Source: Xylophilus sp042867185 (GTDB lineage Bacteria; Pseudomonadota; Gammaproteobacteria; Burkholderiales; Burkholderiaceae_C). From it: a stretch of 64,000 bases of DNA. The stretch lies in assembly GCA_042867185.1 (NCBI GenBank), contig JBHZQV010000010.1:1-64000 (forward strand), given 5' to 3'. The position numbers were made by a program, and so were the translations under genes. The stretch's first letter is position 1, and each line of letters opens with the position of its first letter. The notes under the pieces were generated by a model, which saw only the letters and a program-made list of their open reading frames with translations, had not been told where the DNA came from and searched no databases. Positions 26,521 through 36,477 of the stretch are shown here, piece after piece.

Positions 26521-27153
26521 ATGGGCATCGATTCCACCAACGCGATCAGCAACGACCCCGCCGTCCGCTTCACGTCTGAACAGTCACCGTGCGATACGCC
26601 CCCAGCCGTCGTCGTTCCTGCGTCACCTGCGCCCCGACCATCCAATGCGCTGCTCCAGGGACTGTCAGCGATCATGCACGGCGCGACGCCACAGCGGGCA
26701 CCAGTCGACACCCCGTCGTCCGGGAATGGTGAGCGCTCCAAGGCTTTCGAGGCACAACGCCTGGATATTTCCGCGCAAGCCGGCCCTTCCGACAATCCGC
26801 ACCTGACCGCGCTCGACGTGCTCCAAAAGCGTGACTTCAAGCCGGCGCCCGGTGGGGTAGAGATTCCGTTCACGACCAACTCACTTCTGGGCGGGGGCAA
26901 ACGGGTCTACACCCACGGCGCTTCATCGCATGACGTCCAGCTTGTCCATGCAGGAGCTGAACCGGGGCTCAGAGAAGCCATAGAGGACAAGCAGCTGCTG
27001 ATTCAGGACCTGATCCAAGACCTGGAAGACGAATCCGAGGAAGGTCAACGGGCACTTACCATCGAAGCGCTGAATCAAGCACGTGCCGCCCTGGCGGACT
27101 TGGCCCGGCGCTATGCGATATCACGAGAACAAAACCGCAACGTCAATGGTTAG
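26521..27153 (+). CDS. Candidate type III secreted effector, unknown family
   Basis: I do not recognise this 210-residue protein. The ATG at 26521 has a GAGAAGG site at good spacing. The first ~100 residues are rich in Ser, Pro, Ala and Thr with few charged residues, no signal peptide and no membrane helix, as in T3SS-exported N termini. The middle (about 105-145) has PGGVEIPFTTNSLLGGGKRVYTHG. The end (about 150-205) is a charged helical region likely to form a coiled coil (REAIEDKQLLIQDLIQDLEDE, then LNQARAALADLARRY). Base composition is visibly less GC-rich than its neighbours and codon use is less biased, suggesting recent transfer. The PIP box upstream suggests Hrp regulation. No T3SS genes are in this window, which is usual for scattered effectors. 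Confidence 0.6.
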   Translation: MGIDSTNAISNDPAVRFTSEQSPCDTPPAVVVPASPAPRPSNALLQGLSAIMHGATPQRAPVDTPSSGNGERSKAFEAQRLDISAQAGPSDNPHLTALDVLQKRDFKPAPGGVEIPFTTNSLLGGGKRVYTHGASSHDVQLVHAGAEPGLREAIEDKQLLIQDLIQDLEDESEEGQRALTIEALNQARAALADLARRYAISREQNRNVNG

Positions 27154-27319
27154 ACCAGTTCGGCAGAAGGAGCGAACCCGGCCCCATCAGAATAAGGTGT
27201 GGCTGACGCGCCCTACGGATAGCTTCACGGGCCCCGATGATGCAGGCTCGGCGTTCGTGGTTGTGGGCTGACGACTGAGTGGCCAACGCGCTACCCGCAC
27301 GCGTTTCGCCATGCGAACC

Positions 27320-27387
27320 ATCGCAAAACGCGACGGCCAAGCTGTTTTTTATCGAGGAAAATAGGGCATGCATCGCAAATTGCGATG
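27320..27387 (+). promoter_or_regulatory. Two T-N11-A boxes upstream of lysR
   Basis: ATCGCAAAACGCGA (27320-27333) and ATCGCAAATTGCGA (27372-27385) share the LysR-type T-N11-A form and most bases. The second is the core of a perfect 17-bp palindrome CATCGCAAATTGCGATG (27371-27387), which ends 11 bp before the lysR start. They are 52 bp apart (about five helical turns), suiting a looped LysR tetramer that represses its own gene. Confidence 0.6.
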
Positions 27388-27398
27388 ACGCCACCCCG

Positions 27399-28349
27399 AT
27401 GAAGAACCCCGACCGCAGCTTCGCCCGCCGTATCGACCTCACCTCCCTGCAGCTCTTCGTGGCGGTATGCGAGTTGGGCAGCATCGGCCGCGCGGCGGAG
27501 CGCGAGTTCATCGCCGCATCGGCCGTCAGCAAGCGCCTGGCCGAGCTGGAGGCCGCCGTCGGCACCGCCCTGCTCTACCGCCACAGCCGCGGCGTGAAGC
27601 TGACGCCCGCCGGCGAGAACCTGCTACACCATGCCCGCGCGGTGCTGTTCGGCCTGGAGAAGATGCAGGGCGAGCTGAGCGAATACGCCCAGGGCGTGCG
27701 CGGCCATGTGCGGGTACATGCCAACATCTCGGCGATCGTGCAGTTCCTGCCCGAAGACCTGGGCGCCTTCGTGCTGCAGCACGGCCAGGTGAAGATCGAC
27801 CTGCAGGAGCACCTGAGCGCCGACGTGGCCCAGGCGGTGCGCGAAGGCGCGGCCGACATCGGCATCGCCCACTACCCGGCCGGCGCAGGTACCCAGGACG
27901 AGCCGCTGCAGAGCCTGCCCTACCGGCACGACCGTCTGGTGCTCGTCGTGCCGCAGGCCCATGCCCTGTCACGGCATGACGCTATCGATTTCGTAGCTGC
28001 GCTCGATTACGACATCGTCGGGCTGCATGCCGCCAGCAGCATCGGCCTGGCGATGCAGCAGGCGGCGGCGCAGTCCGGCAAGCCCCTGCGGCTGCGGATG
28101 CAGGTGACCGGCCTCGACGCGATGTGCCGGATGATCGACAACGGCCTGGGCATCGGCGTGTTGCCCGACCGGGCCTTCGCCCTGATGGGCGGCGTCGGCG
28201 CGCTGCGCGCCGTGGCGCTGCGAGACGGCTGGGCCGCCCGCGAACTGCGGCTGCTGGCCCGGGACTTCTCTGCACTGCCGGTCACCGCGCGGATGCTGGT
28301 CGACCACCTCACCGCGCCGGTGGCCGTGGCCGAACGGGCGGCGGCCTGA
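27399..28349 (+). CDS. LysR-family transcriptional regulator
   Basis: A 316-residue LysR regulator from the ATG at 27399; a longer frame from 27279 would include the operator boxes and is rejected. The helix-turn-helix lies near the start (LTSLQLFVAVCELGSIGRAAEREFIAASAVSKRLAELEAAVG), followed by the linker helix and a periplasmic-binding-protein-like effector domain. The downstream gene is leuC, 61 bp away on the same strand. A LysR gene in this place is, from memory, common in Comamonadaceae; whether it controls leuCDB is not shown by sequence. Confidence 0.93.
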   Translation: MKNPDRSFARRIDLTSLQLFVAVCELGSIGRAAEREFIAASAVSKRLAELEAAVGTALLYRHSRGVKLTPAGENLLHHARAVLFGLEKMQGELSEYAQGVRGHVRVHANISAIVQFLPEDLGAFVLQHGQVKIDLQEHLSADVAQAVREGAADIGIAHYPAGAGTQDEPLQSLPYRHDRLVLVVPQAHALSRHDAIDFVAALDYDIVGLHAASSIGLAMQQAAAQSGKPLRLRMQVTGLDAMCRMIDNGLGIGVLPDRAFALMGGVGALRAVALRDGWAARELRLLARDFSALPVTARMLVDHLTAPVAVAERAAA

Positions 28350-28410
28350 GCCGATCGGCATCGCACGGCCTATTCACAACAGATTCCCCACCCACGAAAG
28401 AAGCTCCACC

Positions 28411-29829
28411 ATGGGACGCACCCTCTACGACAAGATCTGGGACGAGCATGTCGTCCACACCGAAGAAGACGGCACCGCCGTGCTCTACATCGACCGCCAC
28501 CTGGTGCACGAAGTCACCAGCCCGCAGGCCTTCGAAGGCCTGCGCGTGGCCGGGCGCAAGGTCTGGCGCGTCAGCTCGATCGTCGCCACCGCCGACCACA
28601 ACACGCCCACCACCGGCTGGGAGCGGGGCTACGACGGCATCACCGACCCGATCAGCAAGGAGCAGATCACCACGCTCGACGCCAACATCGCCGAATCGGG
28701 CGCGGCCGCGTTCTTCCCGTTCCTCTCCAAGCGCCAGGGCATCGTGCACGTCATCGGCCCCGAGAACGGCGCCACCCTGCCCGGCATGACGGTGGTCTGC
28801 GGCGACAGCCACACCTCCACCCACGGTGCGTTCGGCGCGCTGGCCCACGGCATCGGCACCAGCGAGGTCGAGCACGTCATGGCCACGCAGACCCTGCTCG
28901 CCAAGAAGGCCAAGAACCTGCTGATCAAGGTCGAGGGCACCGTCGCCCCCGGCATCACCGCCAAGGACATCGTGCTGGCGATCATCGGCCGCATCGGCAC
29001 CGCCGGCGGCACCGGCTACACGATCGAGTTCGCCGGCTCGGCGATCCGCGCCCTGAGCATGGAGGGCCGCATGACCGTCTGCAACATGGCGATCGAGGCC
29101 GGTGCGCGCGCCGGCCTGGTCGCGGTGGACCAGAAGACGATCGACTACGTGAGGAACCGCCCGCTCTCGCCCACCGGCGTCGAATGGGACCAGGCGGTCG
29201 CCTACTGGAAGACGCTGCAGTCCGACCCGGACGCCGCCTTCGACGCGGTGGTCGAGCTGGACGCGACCAGGATCGTGCCGCAGGTCACCTGGGGCACCTC
29301 GCCCGAGATGGTGCTGGGCATCGACGCCCGCACCCCCGACCCCGACAAGGAAAAGGACGCCAGCAAGCGCGACGCGATCGAGCGCGCCCTGAACTACATG
29401 GGCCTGGCGCCGGGCAAGGCGCTCGACGACATCTACGTCGACAAGATCTTCATCGGCAGCTGCACCAACAGCCGTATCGAGGACATGCGGGAGGCGGCGG
29501 CGGTGGTCAAGAAGCTGGGCCAGAAGGTCGCCAAGAACATCAAGGTGGCGATGGTGGTGCCGGGCTCGGGCCTGGTGAAGGACCAGGCCGAGCGCGAGGG
29601 CCTGCACGAGATCTTCAAGGCCGCCGGCTTCGAATGGCGCGAGCCCGGCTGCTCGATGTGCCTGGCGATGAACGCCGACCGGCTGGAGCCGGGCGAGCGC
29701 TGCGCCAGCACCAGCAACCGCAACTTCGAAGGCCGCCAAGGCGCGGGCGGACGCACGCATCTGGTGTCGCCGGCGATGGCCGCGGCCGCAGCGGTGCACG
29801 GCCACTTCGTCGACATCCGCAAGATCTGA
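28411..29829 (+). CDS. leuC: 3-isopropylmalate dehydratase large subunit
   Basis: Aconitase-family subunit that, with LeuD, isomerises 2-isopropylmalate to 3-isopropylmalate in leucine synthesis. It has 472 residues. The [4Fe-4S] ligands are in VVCGDSHTSTHGA (first Cys) and IGSCTNSRIEDMR plus GCSMCLAMNAD. It starts at ATG 28411 with a weak GAAAGAAG site. The next gene is leuD, 17 bp away. Confidence 0.98.
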   Translation: MGRTLYDKIWDEHVVHTEEDGTAVLYIDRHLVHEVTSPQAFEGLRVAGRKVWRVSSIVATADHNTPTTGWERGYDGITDPISKEQITTLDANIAESGAAAFFPFLSKRQGIVHVIGPENGATLPGMTVVCGDSHTSTHGAFGALAHGIGTSEVEHVMATQTLLAKKAKNLLIKVEGTVAPGITAKDIVLAIIGRIGTAGGTGYTIEFAGSAIRALSMEGRMTVCNMAIEAGARAGLVAVDQKTIDYVRNRPLSPTGVEWDQAVAYWKTLQSDPDAAFDAVVELDATRIVPQVTWGTSPEMVLGIDARTPDPDKEKDASKRDAIERALNYMGLAPGKALDDIYVDKIFIGSCTNSRIEDMREAAAVVKKLGQKVAKNIKVAMVVPGSGLVKDQAEREGLHEIFKAAGFEWREPGCSMCLAMNADRLEPGERCASTSNRNFEGRQGAGGRTHLVSPAMAAAAAVHGHFVDIRKI

Positions 29830-29846
29830 CGCCCCAGGAGAGAACC

Positions 29847-30497
29847 ATGCAGACATTCACCGTACACCAGGGCCTGGTCGCGCCGATGGACCGCGAGAAC
29901 GTCGACACCGACGCGATCATCCCGAAGCAGTTTTTGAAGTCGATCAAGAAGACCGGCTTCGGCGTGAACCTGTTCGACGAGTGGCGCTACCTCGACCACG
30001 GCGAGCCGGGCCAGGACCCGGCCAGCCGCAAGCCGAACCCCGACTTCGTGCTGAACCAGCCGCGCTACGCCGGCGCCTCGATCCTGCTGGCGCGCAAGAA
30101 CTTCGGCTGCGGATCGAGCCGCGAGCACGCGCCCTGGGCGCTCGACCAGTACGGCTTCCGCGCCATCCTGGCACCCAGCTTCGCCGACATCTTCTTCAAC
30201 AACAGCTTCAAGAACGGCCTGCTGCCGATCGTGCTGCCCGAGGCGACCGTCGCCCGGCTGTTCGACGAGAGCTATGCGTTCCCCGGCTACCAGCTGACGG
30301 TCGACCTGGAGCGCCAGGTGATCGTGGAGCCGGGCGGCCAGGAGATCCCGTTCGAGGTGAACGCTTTCCGCCGGCACTGCCTGCTGAACGGCTTCGACGA
30401 CATCGGGCTGACCCTGCAGCACAAGGACAAGATCTTGGCGTTCGAAACCGAGCGCCTGGCGACCAAGCCCTGGCTGGCCCACACGATGGTCGGCTGA
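29847..30497 (+). CDS. leuD: 3-isopropylmalate dehydratase small subunit
   Basis: Swivelling domain partner of LeuC, 216 residues. It has MDRENVDTDAIIPKQFLK, ARKNFGCGSSREHAPWAL and FADIFFNNSFKNGLLP. A clear AGGAGAG site precedes the ATG at 29847. It is followed by a strong hairpin (30530-30567) before leuB. Confidence 0.98.
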   Translation: MQTFTVHQGLVAPMDRENVDTDAIIPKQFLKSIKKTGFGVNLFDEWRYLDHGEPGQDPASRKPNPDFVLNQPRYAGASILLARKNFGCGSSREHAPWALDQYGFRAILAPSFADIFFNNSFKNGLLPIVLPEATVARLFDESYAFPGYQLTVDLERQVIVEPGGQEIPFEVNAFRRHCLLNGFDDIGLTLQHKDKILAFETERLATKPWLAHTMVG

Positions 30498-30529
30498 AGG
30501 CGCGAGAGAATCCGTTTTTCAAAGAAATA

Positions 30530-30567
30530 ATAGCCACGGCCGGCGAAAGGCGCCGGCCAGCAGCTAT
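30530..30567. repeat. Dispersed hairpin repeat between leuD and leuB
   Basis: Outer arms ATAGC (30530-30534) and GCTAT (30563-30567) flank a perfect 8-bp stem GGCCGGCG (30538-30545) / CGCCGGCC (30551-30558). It is the most symmetrical copy of the family in this window. It sits inside a presumed operon, so it more likely modulates mRNA decay than fully terminates. Confidence 0.8.
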
Positions 30568-30587
30568 CAAAAAGTGAGCATAGAAGC

Positions 30588-31682
<1,095 letters not shown>

Positions 31683-31706
31683 CACAGCCCGGTTCGTCGC
31701 GCCCAC

Positions 31707-31728
31707 CCCCGGCCGAGACGAGCCGGGG
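31707..31728 (+). repeat. Hairpin between leuB and asd
   Basis: CCCCGGC (31707-31713) and GCCGGGG (31722-31728) form a 7-bp GC stem. No U-run directly follows; a T-rich stretch (ATTATTTTC) comes about 9 nt later. It may be a partial terminator of leuB or processing site. Confidence 0.45.
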
Positions 31729-31759
31729 AACCAGATTATTTTCTGAAAGGGCACAAGCG

Positions 31760-32878
31760 ATGAGCAAGGTAGGCAATCTCGTAGGACTCGTGGGCTGGCG
31801 CGGCATGGTCGGCTCGGTCCTCATCGACCGCATGCAGGCCGAGGGCGATTTCGACGTCATCGACGCGGTCTTCTTCTCGACCTCCAACGCCGGCGGCAAG
31901 GCGCCCGCCCAGGCCAGGACCAACACCACCCTGCAGGACGCGTTCGACATCGAGGCGCTGAAGCGCTGCGACATCGTCATCACCGCCCAGGGCGGCGACT
32001 ACACCGGCGAAGTCTTCCCCAAGCTGCGCGCCGCGGGCTGGACCGGCTACTGGATCGACGCCGCCTCCACCCTGCGGATGAAGGACGACGCGGTCATCGT
32101 GCTCGACCCGGTCAACGACGACGTGATCCAGCGCGCGCTCGACAAGGGCGTGAAGAACTACATCGGCGGCAACTGCACCAACTCGATCCTGCTGATGGGC
32201 GTGGGCGGCCTGTTCAAGCACGGGCTGGTCGAATGGGTCAGCTCGATGACCTACCAGGCGGCCTCGGGCGGCGGCGCCAACCATATGCGCGAGCTGCTGA
32301 AGGGCATGGGCGTGGTGCACGACGCGGTGGCCGAAGAGCTGCGCACGCCGTCGTCGGCCATCCTCGACATCGACCGCAAGGTGGCCGCCACCATCCGTGA
32401 CGACGTGCCGACCGAGTTCTTCGGCGCGCCGCTGGCCGGCGGCCTGATCCCCTGGATCGACGCGCAACTGGACAACGGACAGTCCAAGGAAGAATGGAAG
32501 GGCCAGGCCGAAGTCAACAAGATCCTCGACACGCCGGCCGTGATCCCGGTCGACGGCCTGTGCGTGCGCATCGGCGCGATGCGCTGCCACAGCCTGGCCC
32601 TGACGCTGAAGCTGAAGAAGGACCTGCCGCTGGGCGAGATCGAGGCCATCGTCAAGTCCGGCAACCCGTGGGTCAAGTGGGTGCCCAACGACCGCGCCGT
32701 CACCGTCAAGGAACTGACGCCGGCCGCGATCACCGGCGGCCTGGAAGTCGGCGTGGGCCGGGTCCGCAAGCTCAACATGGGCCCGGAATACGTGTCGGCC
32801 TTCGTGATCGGCGACCAGTTGCTGTGGGGTGCGGCCGAGCCGCTGCGCCGCATGCTGCGCATCCTGCTGGCGCGCTGA
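31760..32878 (+). CDS. asd: Aspartate-semialdehyde dehydrogenase
   Basis: Reduces beta-aspartyl phosphate to aspartate semialdehyde, the shared precursor of lysine/diaminopimelate, threonine and methionine. It has 372 residues with LVGLVGWRGMVGSVL (NADP site), FFSTSNAGG, the catalytic cysteine in GGNCTNSILLMGV, and RIGAMRCHSLALTLK. It is of the Gram-negative type closely resembling E. coli Asd. fimV follows with its own promoter. Confidence 0.97.
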   Translation: MSKVGNLVGLVGWRGMVGSVLIDRMQAEGDFDVIDAVFFSTSNAGGKAPAQARTNTTLQDAFDIEALKRCDIVITAQGGDYTGEVFPKLRAAGWTGYWIDAASTLRMKDDAVIVLDPVNDDVIQRALDKGVKNYIGGNCTNSILLMGVGGLFKHGLVEWVSSMTYQAASGGGANHMRELLKGMGVVHDAVAEELRTPSSAILDIDRKVAATIRDDVPTEFFGAPLAGGLIPWIDAQLDNGQSKEEWKGQAEVNKILDTPAVIPVDGLCVRIGAMRCHSLALTLKLKKDLPLGEIEAIVKSGNPWVKWVPNDRAVTVKELTPAAITGGLEVGVGRVRKLNMGPEYVSAFVIGDQLLWGAAEPLRRMLRILLAR

Positions 32879-32971
32879 CCGCCGCCGGCATTTTTGCCCC
32901 GGTCTATAAGCGAGACACGTTGTCGCCGGGCCACATCGGGGGCGGCGGCCCCCTCCCCCTCCGCTGTTACC

Positions 32972-33000
32972 TTGTCATACAAAATCATTGATGCTATGGT
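32972..33000 (+). promoter_or_regulatory. Sigma-70 promoter of fimV
   Basis: TTGTCA (32972-32977) and TATGGT (32995-33000) are 17 bp apart. A start near 33007 supports the ATG at 33036 as the fimV start and excludes the TTG/ATG at 32988-32991. Confidence 0.6.
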
Positions 33001-33035
33001 CGTCCGCTGATTTTCAGCGCGAAGGTTTGCCAGTA

Positions 33036-35627
33036 ATGACGAAAAAATATCGGACGGCTGCGCAGGCCGGAGGGGCCGCATCCACCGCCGCTGTCGGGGC
33101 CTCGCGGCACCGTGTGGCCGCCGCCGCCATGCTGGCCGTCGGCGGGCTGGTTTTCGCCGCAAACGCCTCCGCGCTGGCCCTGGGCAGGATGACGGTGCAG
33201 TCGGCGCTCGGCGAACCGCTTCGCGCAGAAATCGACGTCCCTGAGATCACCGATCTCGAAGCCGACACCCTGGTTCTGCAGCCCGCGTCGGCGGCGGCCT
33301 TCCGCGCCGCGGGCGTCGAGTACAGCCCCGCCATGGCCGGCCTGCAACTGAGCCTGGCGCGCCGCACCGATGGCCGCTCGGTGGTCCGGGTGAGTGGCAG
33401 CCGTCCGGTCAACGACCCCTTCCTGGAAATGCTGCTGGAGGCCAACTGGAACGGCGGCCGCATCTCCCGCAACTACACCGTGCTGCTCGATCCGCCGAGC
33501 AACCGCGCGACCGCCGCCGCGCCGCAGATCGCACCCCAGATCGCCGCCGCGCAGCAACTGCCGGCGGCACCGCCGGTCGCGGCGCGTGCCGTGCCCACCC
33601 CGCTGCCGGCCGCCGTGCCGGCACCGGCACCGGCACCTGCGCCGATCGCCGAGCGCCCGCCCGCGGCGCCCCGCGCGCCCGCGGTGGCGGCGGAGCCCCG
33701 CCCATCGACCGGCACATCGCAGGTCACCGTGCGGCCGGGCGACACCGCCGGCCGCATCGCCGCCGCCAACAAGCCCGCCAGCGTATCGCTCGACCAGATG
33801 CTGGTCGCGCTGCTGCAGGCCAACCCGGACGCCTTCGTCGGCAACAACGTCAACCGCATGCGGGCCGGCGTGGTGCTCGACGTGCCCGATGCGGCGCAGA
33901 TCGCCGCGACGCCCGCACCGCAGGCGCGCCAGATCGTGGTGGCCCAGAGCCGCGACTTCAACGAATTCCGCCGCCGCCTGGCAGGCCGCGCACCGGCGGC
34001 CGATGTCGGCACGCCGCAGCGGGCCGTGACCGGCAGCGTCCAGACCCAGGTCGAAGACCGCCGCGCCGCCGCCGCCACGCCCGACCGGCTGACCCTCTCC
34101 AAGGGCACCACCGGCACCGAGGCCGACCGCGTCGCCCAGGCCGGCAACAGCCGCGACGCGGCCAACCGCTCGGCAGAGCTGTCGAAGAACCTCGACGACC
34201 TGAACCGCCTCGGCGCCGCCACCACGTCGGGCGCCGCACCCGCGACACCGGCCATCACCGCGCCCGCCGTTCCGGCCGCACCGGTGCCGGCCCCGGCGGC
34301 CGCCGCACCGCCGGCGCCGGCCGCCGACGCATCGGCGCCGGTTCCGGCAGCGGCCGCACCCGCGGTCGAAACGCCCGCGGCCCCGACCCCGGCCGACGCC
34401 GCGGCGGCGAAGGCGCCCGCCGCGGCACCCGCGACCCCGGCCACGGCTGCCCCTGCCGCCGCACCGGTCGCGGAAGACGAAGACGGCCTCGGCAGCCTGC
34501 TGCAGGATTCGCGCGTGCTCGCCGTCGCCGGCCTGCTGGTCGCACTGATCGTGGCACTGGCCTCGTACCGCACGGTCCGCCGCCGCCGCGCGGCACAGGA
34601 CAGCAGCTTCCTCGAAAGCCGCATGCACGCCGATTCCTTCTTCGGCAACAGCGGCGGCCAGCATGTCGACACCAGCAGCACCCAGTCGGTGATCGCCACC
34701 AGCTATTCGCCCAGCCAACTCGATGCGGGCGGCGATGTCGATCCGGTGGCCGAGGCCGATGTGTACCTGGCCTACGGCCGCGACCTGCAGGCCGAGGAAA
34801 TCCTGAAGGAAGCCCTGCGCATCCACCCCGAGCGCACCGCGCTGCATGCGAAGCTGGCCGAAATCTACGCCCGCCGCGCCGATGCGCCCGCCTTCCACAA
34901 CATCGCGGCCGAGGCCTACCGCATCACCGACGGTCGGGGCGAGGACTGGATGCGCATCCGCGCGCTGGGCCAGGAGCTGGCACCGGCCAACTCGCTGTAC
35001 CAGGCGCAGCCCACCCTGTCGGGCGCCGCACCGGCGGTCGTCGCGACCGCCGCAGGCGTGGGCGCCGCCGCCGCGGTGGCGGCCTTCGCCGACAACCCGC
35101 AGGCCGAGGTGGCGCCGCCCGCGCCTGCGCCCGCACCGGTGGAGCCGCAAGAGCCGGCGCCTTTCGTCGAAGACGTGCCCGAGCCGGTCGCGGCCTCGGT
35201 CATGCCGTCGCTGGACCTGGATTTCTCCGAGTTCCCGTCCTCGCCCCGTACGCCCGCAGCCCCCGCGGCGGCCCCTGCGGCCGACGACGACTTCGGCCTC
35301 GACTTCACGCTCGACGACCCGGCGCCCTCCAGCGCGGCAGCGGCGCCGGCCGCCAGCCCGCCGCCCTCGCCGTCCACGGTCGATTTCGATCTCGACGCCC
35401 TGTCGCTCGATCTCGACACGCCGGCCGAGGCACCGCCGGTGCCCGCCGACATCACCGGCAGCGTGCCGTCGCCCGAGGACGCCCTCGCGACCAAGCTGGC
35501 GCTGGCAGAAGAGTTCGCCGCCATCGGCGATGCCGACGGTGCGCGCCACCTGGTCGAAGAAGTGATCGCCGAAGCCAAGGGCAGCCTGCGCACCCGCGCC
35601 GAGGGCATGCTCGCGGAACTCGGTTGA
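33036..35627 (+). CDS. fimV: FimV/HubP-type polar peptidoglycan-binding protein
   Basis: Inner-membrane hub protein linked to type IV pilus function, polarity and twitching. It has 863 residues. Order of parts: signal sequence (1 to about 46), FimV N-terminal domain (LGRMTVQSALGEPLRAEIDV onward), Pro/Ala linker, LysM peptidoglycan-binding domain (TVRPGDTAGRIAAAN..., about 229-281), Ala/Pro-rich linker, one transmembrane helix (about 491-512), TPR-like helices (about 570-655, DVYLAYGRDLQAEEILKEALRIHP), an acidic Pro/Ala region and the conserved C-terminal FimV helix (LALAEEFAAIGDADGARHLVEEVI, about 818-841). It lies between asd and truA, the standard FimV location. Confidence 0.93.
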   Translation: MTKKYRTAAQAGGAASTAAVGASRHRVAAAAMLAVGGLVFAANASALALGRMTVQSALGEPLRAEIDVPEITDLEADTLVLQPASAAAFRAAGVEYSPAMAGLQLSLARRTDGRSVVRVSGSRPVNDPFLEMLLEANWNGGRISRNYTVLLDPPSNRATAAAPQIAPQIAAAQQLPAAPPVAARAVPTPLPAAVPAPAPAPAPIAERPPAAPRAPAVAAEPRPSTGTSQVTVRPGDTAGRIAAANKPASVSLDQMLVALLQANPDAFVGNNVNRMRAGVVLDVPDAAQIAATPAPQARQIVVAQSRDFNEFRRRLAGRAPAADVGTPQRAVTGSVQTQVEDRRAAAATPDRLTLSKGTTGTEADRVAQAGNSRDAANRSAELSKNLDDLNRLGAATTSGAAPATPAITAPAVPAAPVPAPAAAAPPAPAADASAPVPAAAAPAVETPAAPTPADAAAAKAPAAAPATPATAAPAAAPVAEDEDGLGSLLQDSRVLAVAGLLVALIVALASYRTVRRRRAAQDSSFLESRMHADSFFGNSGGQHVDTSSTQSVIATSYSPSQLDAGGDVDPVAEADVYLAYGRDLQAEEILKEALRIHPERTALHAKLAEIYARRADAPAFHNIAAEAYRITDGRGEDWMRIRALGQELAPANSLYQAQPTLSGAAPAVVATAAGVGAAAAVAAFADNPQAEVAPPAPAPAPVEPQEPAPFVEDVPEPVAASVMPSLDLDFSEFPSSPRTPAAPAAAPAADDDFGLDFTLDDPAPSSAAAAPAASPPPSPSTVDFDLDALSLDLDTPAEAPPVPADITGSVPSPEDALATKLALAEEFAAIGDADGARHLVEEVIAEAKGSLRTRAEGMLAELG

Positions 35628-35667
35628 CCGCCCTGATGGACGGCCGCACCGCGGCGGCCCCGGCACC

Positions 35668-36477
35668 GTGAGGCTGGCGCTGGGAGTCAGCTACAACGGC
35701 CAGGGCTACGAAGGCTGGCAGAGCCAGGCCTCGGGCAAGACGATCCAGGACAAGCTCGAATCGGCGCTGGGCCGGTTCGCGGTGCAGCGGATATCCACCC
35801 TTTGCGCCGGCCGTACCGATGCCGGCGTGCACGGCCTGATGCAGGTGGTGCATTTCGACACCGACATCGACCGCCTGCCGATGTCGTGGGTGCGCGGCAC
35901 CAACCGCTACCTGCCGCCCGACATCGCCGTCGAGTGGGCGCAGCAGGTGCCGCCCGAGTTCCATTGCCGCGCGAGCGCCGTGTCCCGCCGCTACGCCTAC
36001 GTGCTGCGGCAGTCGGCCGTGCGGCCCAGCGTCGACGCGGGCCGGGTGGGCTGGTTCCACCGGCCGCTGGATCTGGACGCGATGCGGGCCGCGGCGCAGT
36101 ATCTGGTCGGCACCCACGATTTCAGCTCCTTCCGCGCATCGAGCTGCCAGGCGCTCTCGCCGGTCAAGACGCTGACCCGGGCCGACATCCGCTGCCGCGA
36201 CACCGGCGGCGACACCCAGTGGCCGGGCGCCTACTGGCGCTTCGAGTTCGAGGGCACCGCCTTTCTGCACCACATGATCCGCAACCTGATGGGCTGCCTG
36301 CTGGTGGTGGGCCAGGGGCAGCAGCCACCGGGCTGGATGCGCGACGTGCTGGAAGCCCGCTCGCGCAGGGCCGCCGCGCCGACCTTCTCGCCCGACGGGC
36401 TGTACTTTCTGGGGCCGGTCTACGACGCCCGCTGGGGCCTGCCCCAGCGCACCGCTGCGTATGATGGGTTGCCATGA
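35668..36477 (+). CDS. truA: tRNA pseudouridine synthase TruA
   Basis: Makes pseudouridine at positions 38-40 of the tRNA anticodon arm. It has 269 residues from a GTG start (GTG AGG CTG GCG). The catalytic aspartate is in CAGRTDAGVHG; FHCRASAVSRRYAYVL and FLHHMIRNLMG are also diagnostic. Its stop overlaps the trpF start (ATGA). Confidence 0.96.
   Translation: MRLALGVSYNGQGYEGWQSQASGKTIQDKLESALGRFAVQRISTLCAGRTDAGVHGLMQVVHFDTDIDRLPMSWVRGTNRYLPPDIAVEWAQQVPPEFHCRASAVSRRYAYVLRQSAVRPSVDAGRVGWFHRPLDLDAMRAAAQYLVGTHDFSSFRASSCQALSPVKTLTRADIRCRDTGGDTQWPGAYWRFEFEGTAFLHHMIRNLMGCLLVVGQGQQPPGWMRDVLEARSRRAAAPTFSPDGLYFLGPVYDARWGLPQRTAAYDGLP

Noticed and set aside
26151..27153. Type III secretion apparatus or other pathogenicity island genes around the PIP box
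   Set aside because: Flanking genes are dnaJ and a lysR-leuC core region; no hrp, hrc, chaperone, integrase or tRNA was seen.
27981..27997. GCTATCGATTTCGTAGC in lysR as a member of the hairpin repeat family
   Set aside because: It resembles the TAGC blocks, but lies in a conserved LysR coding region in frame and lacks the GGCCGGC stem.
32994..35666. 890-codon open frame on the minus strand opposite fimV
   Set aside because: It mirrors the fimV coding frame in very GC-rich DNA, is composed of Arg/Gly/His low-complexity runs and shows no family feature. The same applies to long antisense frames opposite dnaK, alaA, hom, leuC and lysS.
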